Of a stretch of DNA of 64,000 nucleotides, positions 43,133 to 52,056 are shown piece by piece; within the stretch, counting starts at the first letter, position 1, and every line of letters starts with the position of its first letter. The translations under genes were made by a program, and so were the position numbers. Source of the stretch: Kluyvera ascorbata_C (GTDB taxonomy: Bacteria > Pseudomonadota > Gammaproteobacteria > Enterobacterales > Enterobacteriaceae); NCBI RefSeq assembly GCF_044197065.1, contig NZ_JBIQOI010000002.1:558001-622000 (forward strand), read 5' to 3'. Below the pieces are notes generated by a model. That model did not search any database. It had not been told where the DNA came from and saw only the letters and a program-made list of their open reading frames with translations.

Positions 43133-43749
43133 TTGACGCCCTGCTACAGGAAAAAATCAGCGCCCGGCTGCACGAGACCACGCCCACCATCCCGGTAGGC
43201 GTCTCTAACCGCCACGTTCATCTGTCGCAGCAGGACGTCGAGGCGCTGTTCGGCAAGGGCTATGCGCTGACGCCGTTTAAACCGTTGCGCCAGCCGGGGC
43301 AGTTCGCCGCCGAAGAGTGCGTCACCGTCGTCGGACCAAAAGGCTCGCTGACTCAGGTTCGCGTACTCGGCCCTACCCGCCCGACCACGCAGCTGGAAGT
43401 CTCCCGCGCCGACTGCTTCGCGCTGGGGATTAAAGCCCCGGTGCGGGAATCCGGCCAACTGGAGAACGCGGGTGATGCGCTACTGGTGGGGCCAAAGGGC
43501 CACGTCGAGCTACACTCACAGGTGATCTGCGCCTGGCGGCATATTCATATGTCGCCGCAGGATGCCCGCACGCTTAACGTCCATAACGGCCAGAAGGTCA
43601 GCGTTCGCAGCCATGGCGAGCGACAGCTCACCTTCGATGAAGTGGTGGTGCGCGTGCGCGACGATTTCGCCCTTGAGTTCCATATCGACACCGAAGAGGC
43701 CAACGCCGCCGGGCTGAAGAACGGCGCGCCGGTCATGCTGATAGGCTAA
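43129..43749 (+). CDS. cutH: CutH PduL-type phosphate acyltransferase
   Basis: 206 aa. Two tandem PduL domains with zinc-ligand motifs SNRHVHLSQQDVEALFG and CAWRHIHMSPQDA, plus FHIDTEEANAAG. It converts acetyl-CoA and phosphate to acetyl phosphate, recycling CoA for CutF within the compartment. The N-terminal helix (MIDALLQEKISARLHE) resembles the PduL targeting peptide. It starts inside the cmcE stop codon. Confidence 0.92.
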   Translation: MIDALLQEKISARLHETTPTIPVGVSNRHVHLSQQDVEALFGKGYALTPFKPLRQPGQFAAEECVTVVGPKGSLTQVRVLGPTRPTTQLEVSRADCFALGIKAPVRESGQLENAGDALLVGPKGHVELHSQVICAWRHIHMSPQDARTLNVHNGQKVSVRSHGERQLTFDEVVVRVRDDFALEFHIDTEEANAAGLKNGAPVMLIG

Positions 43750-43760
43750 AGGAGCGACTG

Positions 43761-44423
43761 ATGAGCGAGCAACAGATTGACCGCCTGGTGGCGCAGATCC
43801 TCCAGCGTTTACGGCCGCCGGTGCTGGTGATGGTCACCGCTGCCGACGGCTACCGCCAGGCTATCCGCCAACGGCTGGCGGGCTGCGGGCAGCGGCTGGT
43901 GCTGGCGATGGATGAAACCCTTGATGATGCCGCGGCGTGGCATCCGCTTGGGGAGGTTCTGCCGCTGTCGGGCGAGCCGCCGGTTGGTTATAAAGCGCTG
44001 CTGCTGCCGTTTCTCGACTATCCCCAAGCGGCCGAACTGGTCAACGGTACGCTGCAAAGCCCGGTGGCGCGTCGCCTGCACGATGCGCTGCTGGCGGGCA
44101 TTCCGGTACTGGCGCTGCGCTACCACTGCTGCCCGCACAGCGAGCTAAATCAGCTACGCGGCGCAGTGGTCGACAGCGCCTATACCGCGCATATCGACGC
44201 CACCCTTGCTCGCCTGGCAGCGTGCGGGGTGACGCTTTGCACGATGAATGAATTGCTGGAGAAGCTGGAAACGGGCGCAACGACAGCCGCACCCGCACCA
44301 CTTATGGCAACCCGTCGTTATCTGACTGTCACAGATATCGTCAATAATCCGTCGCTGGCCGCAAGACCTGATGCCGTGCTCACCGATGCCGCCGTCGACT
44401 ATGTCAAAACGAAGAAAAAATAA
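43761..44423 (+). CDS. Flavoprotein-like microcompartment-associated protein
   Basis: 220 aa. The body resembles the flavin-binding (phosphopantothenoylcysteine decarboxylase-like) proteins seen in several glycyl-radical microcompartment loci: an alternating beta/alpha fold with ALLLPFLDYPQAAELVNG and GIPVLALRYHC. The N-terminal helix SEQQIDRLVAQILQRL closely matches the C-terminal targeting helix of CutF, suggesting it too is loaded into the shell. Function unknown; a role in flavin or cobalamin-independent cofactor handling is speculation. Confidence 0.75.
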   Translation: MSEQQIDRLVAQILQRLRPPVLVMVTAADGYRQAIRQRLAGCGQRLVLAMDETLDDAAAWHPLGEVLPLSGEPPVGYKALLLPFLDYPQAAELVNGTLQSPVARRLHDALLAGIPVLALRYHCCPHSELNQLRGAVVDSAYTAHIDATLARLAACGVTLCTMNELLEKLETGATTAAPAPLMATRRYLTVTDIVNNPSLAARPDAVLTDAAVDYVKTKKK

Positions 44424-44457
44424 CCTTACCTCGATAATAAAACCTGGAGTGTAGAAG

Positions 44458-44871
44458 ATGTCTTCAAAAACAAAATGCTGGCTATGGATGCTGCTGGTTA
44501 TCGTGTCAGAAACCTCGGCCACCTCAACCCTGAAAATGTTCGGTAGCAGCGAAGGCACTACCAAAATGCTGCTGCTCGCCTTGCTGGTGGTGCTCTATTG
44601 CACCTGCTACTACTCGCTGTCCCGCGCGGTAAAAGATATCCCCGTCGGTCTGGCCTACGCGACCTGGTCCGGCACCGGCATTCTGGTGGTGTCTACGCTT
44701 GGCATGGCCTTCTACGGCCAGCACCCGGACACCGCCGCCATCATCGGCATGGCGATTATCGCCAGCGGCATCGTCATCATGAACCTGTTTTCCAAAATGG
44801 GCAGTGAGGAGAGCGAAGAGACGCCCGCCGAGCCTACCGCTTCCACCCTGGACAAAAACGTCGCCAACTAA
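44458..44871 (+). CDS. SMR-family transporter subunit 1
   Basis: 137 aa, four membrane segments of the EmrE family, with the essential membrane Glu in VSETSATSTLKMF and the AYATWSGTGIL motif. It has a 25-residue acidic C-terminal tail (GSEESEETPAEP) absent from EmrE (110 aa). It pairs with the next gene as in EbrAB/YkkCD heterodimers. In choline microcompartment loci such pairs probably move choline, trimethylamine or a related cation (inference). Confidence 0.88.
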   Translation: MSSKTKCWLWMLLVIVSETSATSTLKMFGSSEGTTKMLLLALLVVLYCTCYYSLSRAVKDIPVGLAYATWSGTGILVVSTLGMAFYGQHPDTAAIIGMAIIASGIVIMNLFSKMGSEESEETPAEPTASTLDKNVAN

Positions 44872-44888
44872 CGCAAAAGGAATTCACT

Positions 44889-45218
44889 ATGTTTAATCTC
44901 GGATTTTTATGGCTGGCGCTGTCTATCGGCTCCGAAATCACCGGTACGTCGATGATCAAAAAGACCAACGGCTTCAGCAAGCTGGCGCCTTCAATACTGG
45001 TGGTCTGTGCTTACAGCCTGTGCTACTTCGCGCTGACCCGCGCCATGAGCACCATTCCGGTTGGCGTCGCCTATTCGCTGTGGTGCGGGTTTGGCATCGT
45101 CGGCGTGACTATCTTCTCGATGATCCTCTATAAGCAAAAGCCGGATCTGCCCGCTATTCTGGCGATGGTGTTGATCATCTCCGGCGGCGTTATCATGAAC
45201 GTCTTCTCTAACATGTAA
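44889..45218 (+). CDS. SMR-family transporter subunit 2
   Basis: 109 aa, the length of EmrE (110). Essential Glu in IGSEITGTSMIKKTNGF, and AYSLWCGFGIVGV. Seventeen bp after subunit 1 and preceded by AAAGGAATTC, so translated with it. Likely the second half of a dual-topology SMR pair. Confidence 0.9.
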   Translation: MFNLGFLWLALSIGSEITGTSMIKKTNGFSKLAPSILVVCAYSLCYFALTRAMSTIPVGVAYSLWCGFGIVGVTIFSMILYKQKPDLPAILAMVLIISGGVIMNVFSNM

Positions 45219-45235
45219 CGGCAAAAATAGTTTTC

Positions 45236-45260
45236 CCCCTCTCCCCTTTTGGGAGAGGGG
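45236..45260. terminator. Hairpin after the microcompartment operon
   Basis: CCCCTCTCCC-CTTTT-GGGAGAGGGG perfect 10-bp stem just after the last SMR gene. It lacks a T tail on the plus strand, so termination would be weak or assisted. Confidence 0.5.
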
Positions 45261-45430
45261 ATCGCCCACGTGCTTCCCCTACTACTGATGTGGTAATTCG
45301 CCACGTAACCATACGCGTAATTTCTGAAAATCGGTATTATCCATCCTTTGTGCTGGCCTGAACCGCTTCAGCAGCGATATCATTAGCGCGCCAATCTTTT
45401 TACTCCGCTGACCTCAACAAAGGAAAAATA

Positions 45431-47026
45431 ATGACGATGCGACGTCTGGTGAGCCTGATCACAGGCGTGCTGATTATCGCTATTTTTCTGCCTATTGCCC
45501 TTAGCCTGTGGCTGGCGAATCGTCAGGCCAACGAGTTATTTAACCAGGAAATGAACAGCTACGCCGAGCGAGTTCTGGCGCGAACTCAGCGCGTGAAGGT
45601 GCAGGCCAAAACGGCGCTAGAGGAAATCAACCGTTATCAGGGCGCCCCCTGCACCCTGGGCCACCTGCGACAAATACAGAAAATCTCTTACATTCATCAG
45701 TACATCCAAAGCGTCTTCTACCTTGAGAATCATGACGCGCCGTGTGAGTTATTGAGTAACACGCTTTCCGAGAAAATCCCCGGTACCGAATTCACCACAC
45801 CCGCCGGCTATACGGTCTGGCTCACTTCACGCCACGACCTGCAAACCGATGCCCCGATGATGGCGGTAAGCCACGGCAAATATATGGTGATGGTTGACCC
45901 GGATTCATTGATTGACGTGCTGCCGGACCCGACCTACCCGATTTATGCCGCGCTTATCAATGCCCAGAGCCACCGGGTTATCGCCAGCAATCACCCGCTC
46001 GACCCAGAGATATGGGAACACCACCTGCAGACTGACCAACCGGTCATCCAGTTTAACGACACCCTGTATCACCAGCGTGTCCTGCCGGACGTTGGCGCGA
46101 TTTTACTCACCTGGTCATCGATGAAGCCTCTCTCCATTAACTGGCATCGCCAACTAATGCTCTGGCTGCCGCTGGGGCTACTGATTAGTGGCCTGGCCTC
46201 TTACTTCATGGTACGCCTTTTACGCCGCCTGCAATCATCCCATTACCGCGTGCTGGCAGCGATCAAAGCCAAAGAGATCACCGTACACTACCAGCCGGTG
46301 GTGTCGCTCGAGGACGGGCGACTGCTCGGCGCTGAAGCGCTAGCCCGCTGGCAGCAGGCCGATGGTCGCTGGCTGCCACCGGATCTCTTTATTGCCATTG
46401 CGGAGCAGACCGGCGTGATTTGCCAACTGACCGAGCATATCGTGCGCGGTGTATTTGCGGATTTGGGAGGCTGGCTATCGCAGCATCCTGAGATGACCGT
46501 CTCTATCAATATCACCGCCGCCGACCTAAGCTCCCCAACCCTGCCCGCCCTGCTGCGTCAACAAATCCAGCAGTGGAACGTGGCACCTCACCAGATTGCG
46601 CTGGAGTTGACCGAGCGCGACCTGATTGCGCCGCAAACCGCGCGCCCGGTGCTACAGGCCTATCGGGAAATGGGCCACAAGGTGTACATCGATGATTTTG
46701 GCGTCGGTTATTCGAGCCTAAGCTACCTCCAGGAACTGGAGGTCGACACGCTGAAAATCGACAAAAGCTTTGTCGATGCGCTGGAACACAAGGTGGTCAC
46801 CGGTCATATCATTGAGATCGCTAAATCGCTGAACCTGAGCATGATTGCGGAAGGTATTGAGACTGCGCATCAGCGCGACTGGTTGTACACCCACGGCGTA
46901 CCGGCCGGACAGGGCTGGTTCTACAGCAAAGCGTTGCCGAAAAAAGCGTTTATCCAGTGGGCACAGGAGAAGGGCCCACTGGAAAGCGGAGACGCGAGCC
47001 TTACCCCACGACGTCCACATTCTTAA
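45431..47026 (+). CDS. CSS-type EAL c-di-GMP phosphodiesterase
   Basis: 531 aa. Two membrane segments (about 8-28 and 235-255) flank a periplasmic CSS-like domain with two Cys (GAPCTLGHLR and DAPCELL) that in PdeB/PdeC-type enzymes form a DsbA-controlled disulfide. The cytoplasmic EAL domain (about 270-520) has Glu302 in AEALARW, the IDDFGVGYSS loop, LKIDKSF and AEGIETAHQ, all catalytic residues intact. It should hydrolyse c-di-GMP. The closest E. coli relatives are the PdeB/C/D/G/N group; I do not assign one. It ends convergent with the monooxygenase at 47040. Confidence 0.88.
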   Translation: MTMRRLVSLITGVLIIAIFLPIALSLWLANRQANELFNQEMNSYAERVLARTQRVKVQAKTALEEINRYQGAPCTLGHLRQIQKISYIHQYIQSVFYLENHDAPCELLSNTLSEKIPGTEFTTPAGYTVWLTSRHDLQTDAPMMAVSHGKYMVMVDPDSLIDVLPDPTYPIYAALINAQSHRVIASNHPLDPEIWEHHLQTDQPVIQFNDTLYHQRVLPDVGAILLTWSSMKPLSINWHRQLMLWLPLGLLISGLASYFMVRLLRRLQSSHYRVLAAIKAKEITVHYQPVVSLEDGRLLGAEALARWQQADGRWLPPDLFIAIAEQTGVICQLTEHIVRGVFADLGGWLSQHPEMTVSINITAADLSSPTLPALLRQQIQQWNVAPHQIALELTERDLIAPQTARPVLQAYREMGHKVYIDDFGVGYSSLSYLQELEVDTLKIDKSFVDALEHKVVTGHIIEIAKSLNLSMIAEGIETAHQRDWLYTHGVPAGQGWFYSKALPKKAFIQWAQEKGPLESGDASLTPRRPHS

Positions 47027-47039
47027 GCGTTCTACAGCC

Positions 47040-48398
47040 CTACTTCTGTTGAGCAGGATGGTCGCTCGCGGGTTCTGCGGCCCCCTGCGGGAATAGCCGC
47101 TGGCGCAACGTCTGGCCCACGGGTTTCTCGCTCAGCAGACCTCGCTGCTTCAGCGCCGGTATCACCCAACGAGAAAAATCTTCAAAGCACCCCGGCGACA
47201 GCCACTGCGCCAGATTAATACCATCGGTATCACTTTCATCAAGCCACGCTTCAAGCTGCGCCGCCACACTTTCACCGCAGCCAACAAACGTCTTTTGCCG
47301 CCCCAACCCCTCTTCGGGATGGAACACTTCGCGCAGCGTTTTTGGCGGCAGCCCTTCTTCACCAGTCACCATTTTGAGCAGAGAGCGGTTAGAGTTGGTC
47401 TGCTGCCATTCCAGCGGCGCATCAAGCGAATGAGCGGAAAGATCGACCCCAGTGCTGGCACCGTAGTGAATCAGCGCTCCCTGTAGATCGTAATGTGCGC
47501 GGCGTTTGGCAAAGCTTGCCTGCGCCTCTTCTTCCGTCGCGCCGGTTATCACCGTCACCGCGCTGATAAACTTAATCGCCCCCGGTGCGCGCCCATGTAC
47601 CGCCGCCTGCGCTTTAATCGCCGCGACCTGTTTTTTCACGCCGCTGGCGTCCAGCCCGGCAACAAAGACCACTTCCGCATGGCGCGCCGCAAAATCAACG
47701 CCGCGCGGCGATCCTCCGGCCTGGAAAATGACCGGTGTTCGCTGTGGACTGGGTTCGGAAAGGTGGGCATCGGGCACCGTAAACCAGCGTCCCTTATGAG
47801 CCACCGGATGAACGCGCTCCGGGTCCGTATACACACCAGCCACCTTATCGCGCTTCAGCGCCGCTCGCTCCCACGAATGCTGCCACAGCTTATAGCTAAC
47901 GTTAAGAAACTCATCGGCACGCTCATAGCGTTCATCATGATCCATCTGCTTTTCCAGCCCAAGATTACGCGCGGCGCTTTCCAACTGCGAGGTCACCACA
48001 TTCCAGGCGATACGCCCCTTCGTCAGGTGGTCGAGGGTGGTAAATTTTCGCGCCAGCAGGTAGGGCTGCTCGTAGGTGGTGGACACCGTCACGCCAAAGC
48101 CCAACCGCGAGGTTTGCGCCGCCATTGCCGAGACCAGCAGCAGCGGGTCGATAAGCGGCGACTGGATCCCCTGAGCCAGGGATGCCGCCGGGCTTCCCTG
48201 CCAGCTATCAATCAGCCCCAGCGCATCGGCGATAAACAGACAGTCGAACCCCTGCTCCTCCAGCAGCTTTGCCAGCCCCACCCAATACTCGATGTCGGTA
48301 TAGCGATAGCTGTTGTCCTGTGGGTCACGCCACATCCCATAGTTAATATGCGAGACCGCCGCCATGGTAAACCCACTGAGAATGATGTTATTACGCAT
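47040..48398 (-). CDS. FMN-dependent luciferase-like monooxygenase (NtaA/SnaA/DszA family)
   Basis: 452 aa. Family start NNIILSGFTMAAVSHINYGMWRDP, LLVSAMAAQTSRLGFGVTVSTTYEQPYLLARKFTTLDHLTKGR, and the substrate-loop block ending QAGGSPRGVDFAA. Such enzymes use FMNH2 from a separate reductase to oxidise C-S or C-N compounds, including dibenzothiophene sulfone, nitrilotriacetate and S-alkyl cysteines. It is divergent from the binding-protein gene, sharing a 234-bp control region. A close paralogue lies at 53723. Confidence 0.88.
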   Translation of the reverse strand: MRNNIILSGFTMAAVSHINYGMWRDPQDNSYRYTDIEYWVGLAKLLEEQGFDCLFIADALGLIDSWQGSPAASLAQGIQSPLIDPLLLVSAMAAQTSRLGFGVTVSTTYEQPYLLARKFTTLDHLTKGRIAWNVVTSQLESAARNLGLEKQMDHDERYERADEFLNVSYKLWQHSWERAALKRDKVAGVYTDPERVHPVAHKGRWFTVPDAHLSEPSPQRTPVIFQAGGSPRGVDFAARHAEVVFVAGLDASGVKKQVAAIKAQAAVHGRAPGAIKFISAVTVITGATEEEAQASFAKRRAHYDLQGALIHYGASTGVDLSAHSLDAPLEWQQTNSNRSLLKMVTGEEGLPPKTLREVFHPEEGLGRQKTFVGCGESVAAQLEAWLDESDTDGINLAQWLSPGCFEDFSRWVIPALKQRGLLSEKPVGQTLRQRLFPQGAAEPASDHPAQQK

Positions 48399-48491
48399 TT
48401 TATTTACCGAAATAAAAAAAACTGACCATAAATAAAACCCCGGATATCGACAATGATTAAATCCGGCATATCAAAGCTAAAAAATGCAAAT

Positions 48492-48543
48492 AGTAAAAAG
48501 AGAAAACAAAATAAGAAATGCGCATTTATTCTCTTTTTTTACT
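48492..48543. promoter_or_regulatory. Extended dyad in the divergent promoter region
   Basis: AGTAAAAAGAGAA (48492-48504) is mirrored by TTCTCTTTTTTTACT (48529-48543) with two extra T. Near the centre lies AAATGCGCATTT. The AT-rich dyad sits between the two divergent transcription starts, a plausible binding site for a LysR-type regulator such as Cbl/CysB. Confidence 0.5.
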
Positions 48544-48632
48544 GATGCTAGTATCGCCCTTCAGTCTTGATATCAACATAAAAAACGACTGACAAAATAT
48601 AAAAACACCTGCTTTGCACATCGGACATCGCT

Positions 48633-50255
48633 ATGAATAAAAAAGAAATTATCGCCGGGATATCGCTATCCCGCCGTAAGTTATTACAGCTCACCGCTAT
48701 TTCTACCACATTAGTGATGGGATTAGGCGTCCCGGCGTTGTCATTTGCAGATGACACCGATGAAAAGTCGCGCTATGGCAAGACATTAATTATTGGTCAG
48801 GCACTGGAACCGACTATTTACGATCCCAACCGCCAATATTCTTATGAAACCTATCGGGTGGATAAACATATTTATGAATCGCTGGTCGCGGAAGATTTAT
48901 CCGTCCCAGCGGCGAAAGGCACCCCACCAATTATTCCCGGCCTGGCCACCCATTGGGAAATTAATGACAATGCGACGGTCTTCACCTTCCATCTGCGCGA
49001 AGGGGTTAAATTCCACGACGGCACCACGTTTGACGCCGAAGCGGTACGTTTTAACGTCCGTCGCTTTACCGATCCGCAGTTTGAATACTTCGACGCCCGT
49101 TCGCAGGCCACCATGGCTCAGGTTTATCACGACTTGAAATCAATTGAGGTCGTTGACCCCCTCACCGTGCGCTACACCTTTAATCAACCGTTCCCGGATT
49201 TCCTGCGCTTTCTGCCGCAAGGCAACTGGGTGTCCGGCATCTTCAGCCCTGCCGCCTTACAAAAATGGGGGCAAGACGGGCTGGCGGATCACCCTACCGG
49301 CACCGGGCCTTACCGCTTTGTGCTGCGGGTGCGTAACGACCGCACCGAACTGCTGCGCAATGACGATTGGTGGGGCAAAAAACCCTATATGGAACGGCTA
49401 ATTTTCCGCCCAATCCTCGACGGCAGCACCGGCGTGAGCGCCCTGCAATCGGGCCAGGTCGACATTCTCTCCCGTACGCCAACCGACGCCGTCGACCTGC
49501 TGACGCAAAGCGGCTATACGGTGCACGACAGCACCGAAGCCAACCAGCTATTCCTCGGCTGGAACTTCGCCAATAAGTACACCAGCCAGTTGGCGGTGCG
49601 TCAGGCGGTGATTAAAGCCATCAACCGTGAGGAGCTGGTGAAATCATTGCTTAACGGCCACGCGGTGGCGAGCTATAGCATTCTCAACCGCTCCAACGAA
49701 GCGTTCCTGGCATCGCAAAAAGACTACACCTACGACCCGGAAGGCGCCAAAAAACTGCTGGCCGATGCGGGATTCAAACCTGGTGAAGTCAGCTTTACCA
49801 TCATCACCTACGACCAGAATCAGCCGGTTATTGAGTGGATCCAACGCGATCTCAGCAAAGTGGGCATTACCGTTAAGGTCGTCTCGCAGGAGTGGATAAC
49901 CTATAGCTCTCATCTGGCAAACCTGGCGGACGACACCGGGCTATTTACCATGGAATGGGGGCTGATTAGCCCGCAGTGGTTAAACGTCGCGTGGAAAAAC
50001 TACGTGGTTTCGCGTGGCAAAGGCGAGAAGGTGATTACCGACGTCGCGCCGTTGATTGCGCAGGCGAGCATCACCACCGACAAGCCAAAAGCGTTGGCGC
50101 TGTGGCATCAGGTGAACCAGCAGTTCCAGCAACAGGCGGCGTTTGTGCCACTGCTGGAGCTTAACCGTGTGTTTACCACCTCACCGGCCGTGCAGGGCTT
50201 TAACGTTCCGGCGCAGAATTTCTACGACCTGACCCAAGTGTGGTTGAAACCATGA
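48633..50255 (+). CDS. Peptide/nickel-type ABC binding protein with Tat-like signal
   Basis: 540 aa, SBP family 5 (DppA/OppA-like): LEPTIYDPNRQYSYETYRVDKHIYESLV, HLREGVKFHDGTTFDAEAVRFNVRRF. The signal peptide carries LSRRKLLQLTA, a twin-arginine motif, unusual for binding proteins and consistent with export in folded form. There is no Cys and only five Met in 540 residues, three in the mature part. First gene of an operon running to at least 64000. Confidence 0.88.
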   Translation: MNKKEIIAGISLSRRKLLQLTAISTTLVMGLGVPALSFADDTDEKSRYGKTLIIGQALEPTIYDPNRQYSYETYRVDKHIYESLVAEDLSVPAAKGTPPIIPGLATHWEINDNATVFTFHLREGVKFHDGTTFDAEAVRFNVRRFTDPQFEYFDARSQATMAQVYHDLKSIEVVDPLTVRYTFNQPFPDFLRFLPQGNWVSGIFSPAALQKWGQDGLADHPTGTGPYRFVLRVRNDRTELLRNDDWWGKKPYMERLIFRPILDGSTGVSALQSGQVDILSRTPTDAVDLLTQSGYTVHDSTEANQLFLGWNFANKYTSQLAVRQAVIKAINREELVKSLLNGHAVASYSILNRSNEAFLASQKDYTYDPEGAKKLLADAGFKPGEVSFTIITYDQNQPVIEWIQRDLSKVGITVKVVSQEWITYSSHLANLADDTGLFTMEWGLISPQWLNVAWKNYVVSRGKGEKVITDVAPLIAQASITTDKPKALALWHQVNQQFQQQAAFVPLLELNRVFTTSPAVQGFNVPAQNFYDLTQVWLKP

Positions 50256-51205
50256 CTCGCCTGCTGCTGTTGCGGCTTGTGCAGACGGTGCCGCTGCTGT
50301 TTTTGATCTCGCTGCTGGTGTTTCTGATTGCCAAGCTGGTGCCTGGCGACCCGATCGCCAACGCGCTAGCAGGACAGCTCTCCGCCGAGGCTATCGAACA
50401 AATTCGTCACGTCTACGGACTGGATAAACCGGCTGCGGTGCAGTATCTGCTGTGGGTGAAAAACCTGTTCAGCGGCGATTGGGGAATGTCGCTCACCATG
50501 CGTACGCCGGTAGCCGACGTGCTCGGCGGGGCGTTTGCCAATACGGTTATCCTGACCGTTGCCGCCGTGCTGCTGTGCCTGATCCCCGGCGTGATTATCG
50601 GCGTGGTATGTGGGCTGTGGCAGGGTACGCGGCGCGACCGTCTGGTGATGCTGGTGGTTCAGCTCGCCCACAACGTGCCCATCTTCTGGCTGGCGGTGTT
50701 TTTCATCTGGCTGTTTGCCGTCAAGCTGCACTGGTTTCCGGTATCTGGCATGTATGACATGCGCGGAGACCGGGGCCTTGTTGACCTGCTGCACCATCTG
50801 TTTTTGCCGGCCCTATCAACGGCGCTGATTTCAATGCTGATCCTCGCCCGCCAGGTCCGTAACAGCGTTATCGGGATTATGCAGGCCGACTATATCCGCA
50901 CCTACCGGGCGCTCGGCTATTCCACGCCCCGTCTGCTGTGGCGGCACCTGGGTCGCAACCTGCTGGCTCCTATCGTCAGCATTACCGGATTGCAAATTGG
51001 CTACCTGCTCAGCGGCGTGATTTTTATCGAGAAGATCTTCGCCTGGCCGGGTATTGGCACTCAGCTTTATAACGCTGCTGCGGGACAGGATTACCCCACC
51101 ATCCAGACCGGCGTGATGCTGATTGCCGCCTGCTTCCTCGCCGTTAACCTGATAAGCGATGTCCTACAGGACTGGCTGGATCCCCGCCACGAAGGAGCCC
51201 GTTAA
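50252..51205 (+). CDS. Peptide/nickel-type ABC permease (DppB-like)
   Basis: 317 aa from the ATG at 50252, overlapping the previous stop codon (ATGA). Six membrane segments; TRLLLLRLVQTVPLLFLISLLVFLI start and the EAA loop around DYIRTYRALGYSTPRLLWRHLGRNLLAP. Confidence 0.9.
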   Translation: MTRLLLLRLVQTVPLLFLISLLVFLIAKLVPGDPIANALAGQLSAEAIEQIRHVYGLDKPAAVQYLLWVKNLFSGDWGMSLTMRTPVADVLGGAFANTVILTVAAVLLCLIPGVIIGVVCGLWQGTRRDRLVMLVVQLAHNVPIFWLAVFFIWLFAVKLHWFPVSGMYDMRGDRGLVDLLHHLFLPALSTALISMLILARQVRNSVIGIMQADYIRTYRALGYSTPRLLWRHLGRNLLAPIVSITGLQIGYLLSGVIFIEKIFAWPGIGTQLYNAAAGQDYPTIQTGVMLIAACFLAVNLISDVLQDWLDPRHEGAR

Positions 51206-51207
51206 TC

Positions 51208-52044
51208 ATGACTGTTTCAACGTTCCTGCGTCGGCTTTCCCGACACGGGCTGGCGCTGCTCGGACTGGGGATTTTTCTGACCGCCGTGGTGCTTTCCCTC
51301 GCCGCACCGTGGGTTGCGCCCTACGACCCGCTAGTATCGTTTGACGGCCTGCGCCTTGCTCCACCGGGCACACCGGGACATCTGTTGGGTCTTGATAATC
51401 AGGGGCGCGATATCACCAGCCGACTGATTTGGGGCGGGCGCACGATTCTCGCCGCGTCGGTGCTACCGATAGTCTTTGCCGCGCTAGTCAGCCTGGCGCT
51501 CGGTCTACTGGCGGGCTTTCGCGCCTCGGCCTTCTCCGAGCTGATTATGCGTACCATGGACATGCTGTTCGCCTTCCCCATGGTGCTACTGGCGATTGGT
51601 CTGTCGGCGGTGCTGGGCAGCGGCTACCCCACGCTAATTATCACCCTGATTTGCAGCGTAATCCCCTATCTCACCCGTGTGGTCTATCGCGATACCCGTA
51701 CCGAGGTGGCGAAAGAGTACGTCGAAGCGCTGCGCGCACAAGGGGCGAGCAGCCGCGACATTCTGTTTCGCGAAATCTTACCCAATGTCGCCACCCCGCT
51801 GCTGGTGTACACCACCTCGCTGCTCGGCGGCATGGTGGTGTTCCTCGCCGGGCTGAGTTTCCTGGGCCTCGGCGTCCAGCCGCCGCAGGCTGACTGGGGG
51901 CGAATGGTTGGCGAAGGCGCGCAGATGATGATCTTCGGTGCTCCCCATATCGCGACTGCGCCTGCCGTGGCGATCGTTCTGCTGTCGCTGGCGTTTAACT
52001 GGTTAGGAGATGGCCTGCGCGATCTCCTCGATCCTTATCAGTAA
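51208..52044 (+). CDS. Peptide/nickel-type ABC permease (DppC-like)
   Basis: 278 aa, six membrane segments, DppC/GsiD family: LLGLDNQGRDITSRLIWGGR and EAA loop KEYVEALRAQGASSRDILFREILPN. Two bp after dppB-like gene; partner subunit of the channel. Confidence 0.9.
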   Translation: MTVSTFLRRLSRHGLALLGLGIFLTAVVLSLAAPWVAPYDPLVSFDGLRLAPPGTPGHLLGLDNQGRDITSRLIWGGRTILAASVLPIVFAALVSLALGLLAGFRASAFSELIMRTMDMLFAFPMVLLAIGLSAVLGSGYPTLIITLICSVIPYLTRVVYRDTRTEVAKEYVEALRAQGASSRDILFREILPNVATPLLVYTTSLLGGMVVFLAGLSFLGLGVQPPQADWGRMVGEGAQMMIFGAPHIATAPAVAIVLLSLAFNWLGDGLRDLLDPYQ

Positions 52045-52056
52045 GGGGAGACGACA

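Noticed and set aside
47493..48425. 310-codon plus-strand frame opposite the monooxygenase at 47040
   Set aside because: Antisense shadow; the minus-strand product has clear family motifs along its entire length.
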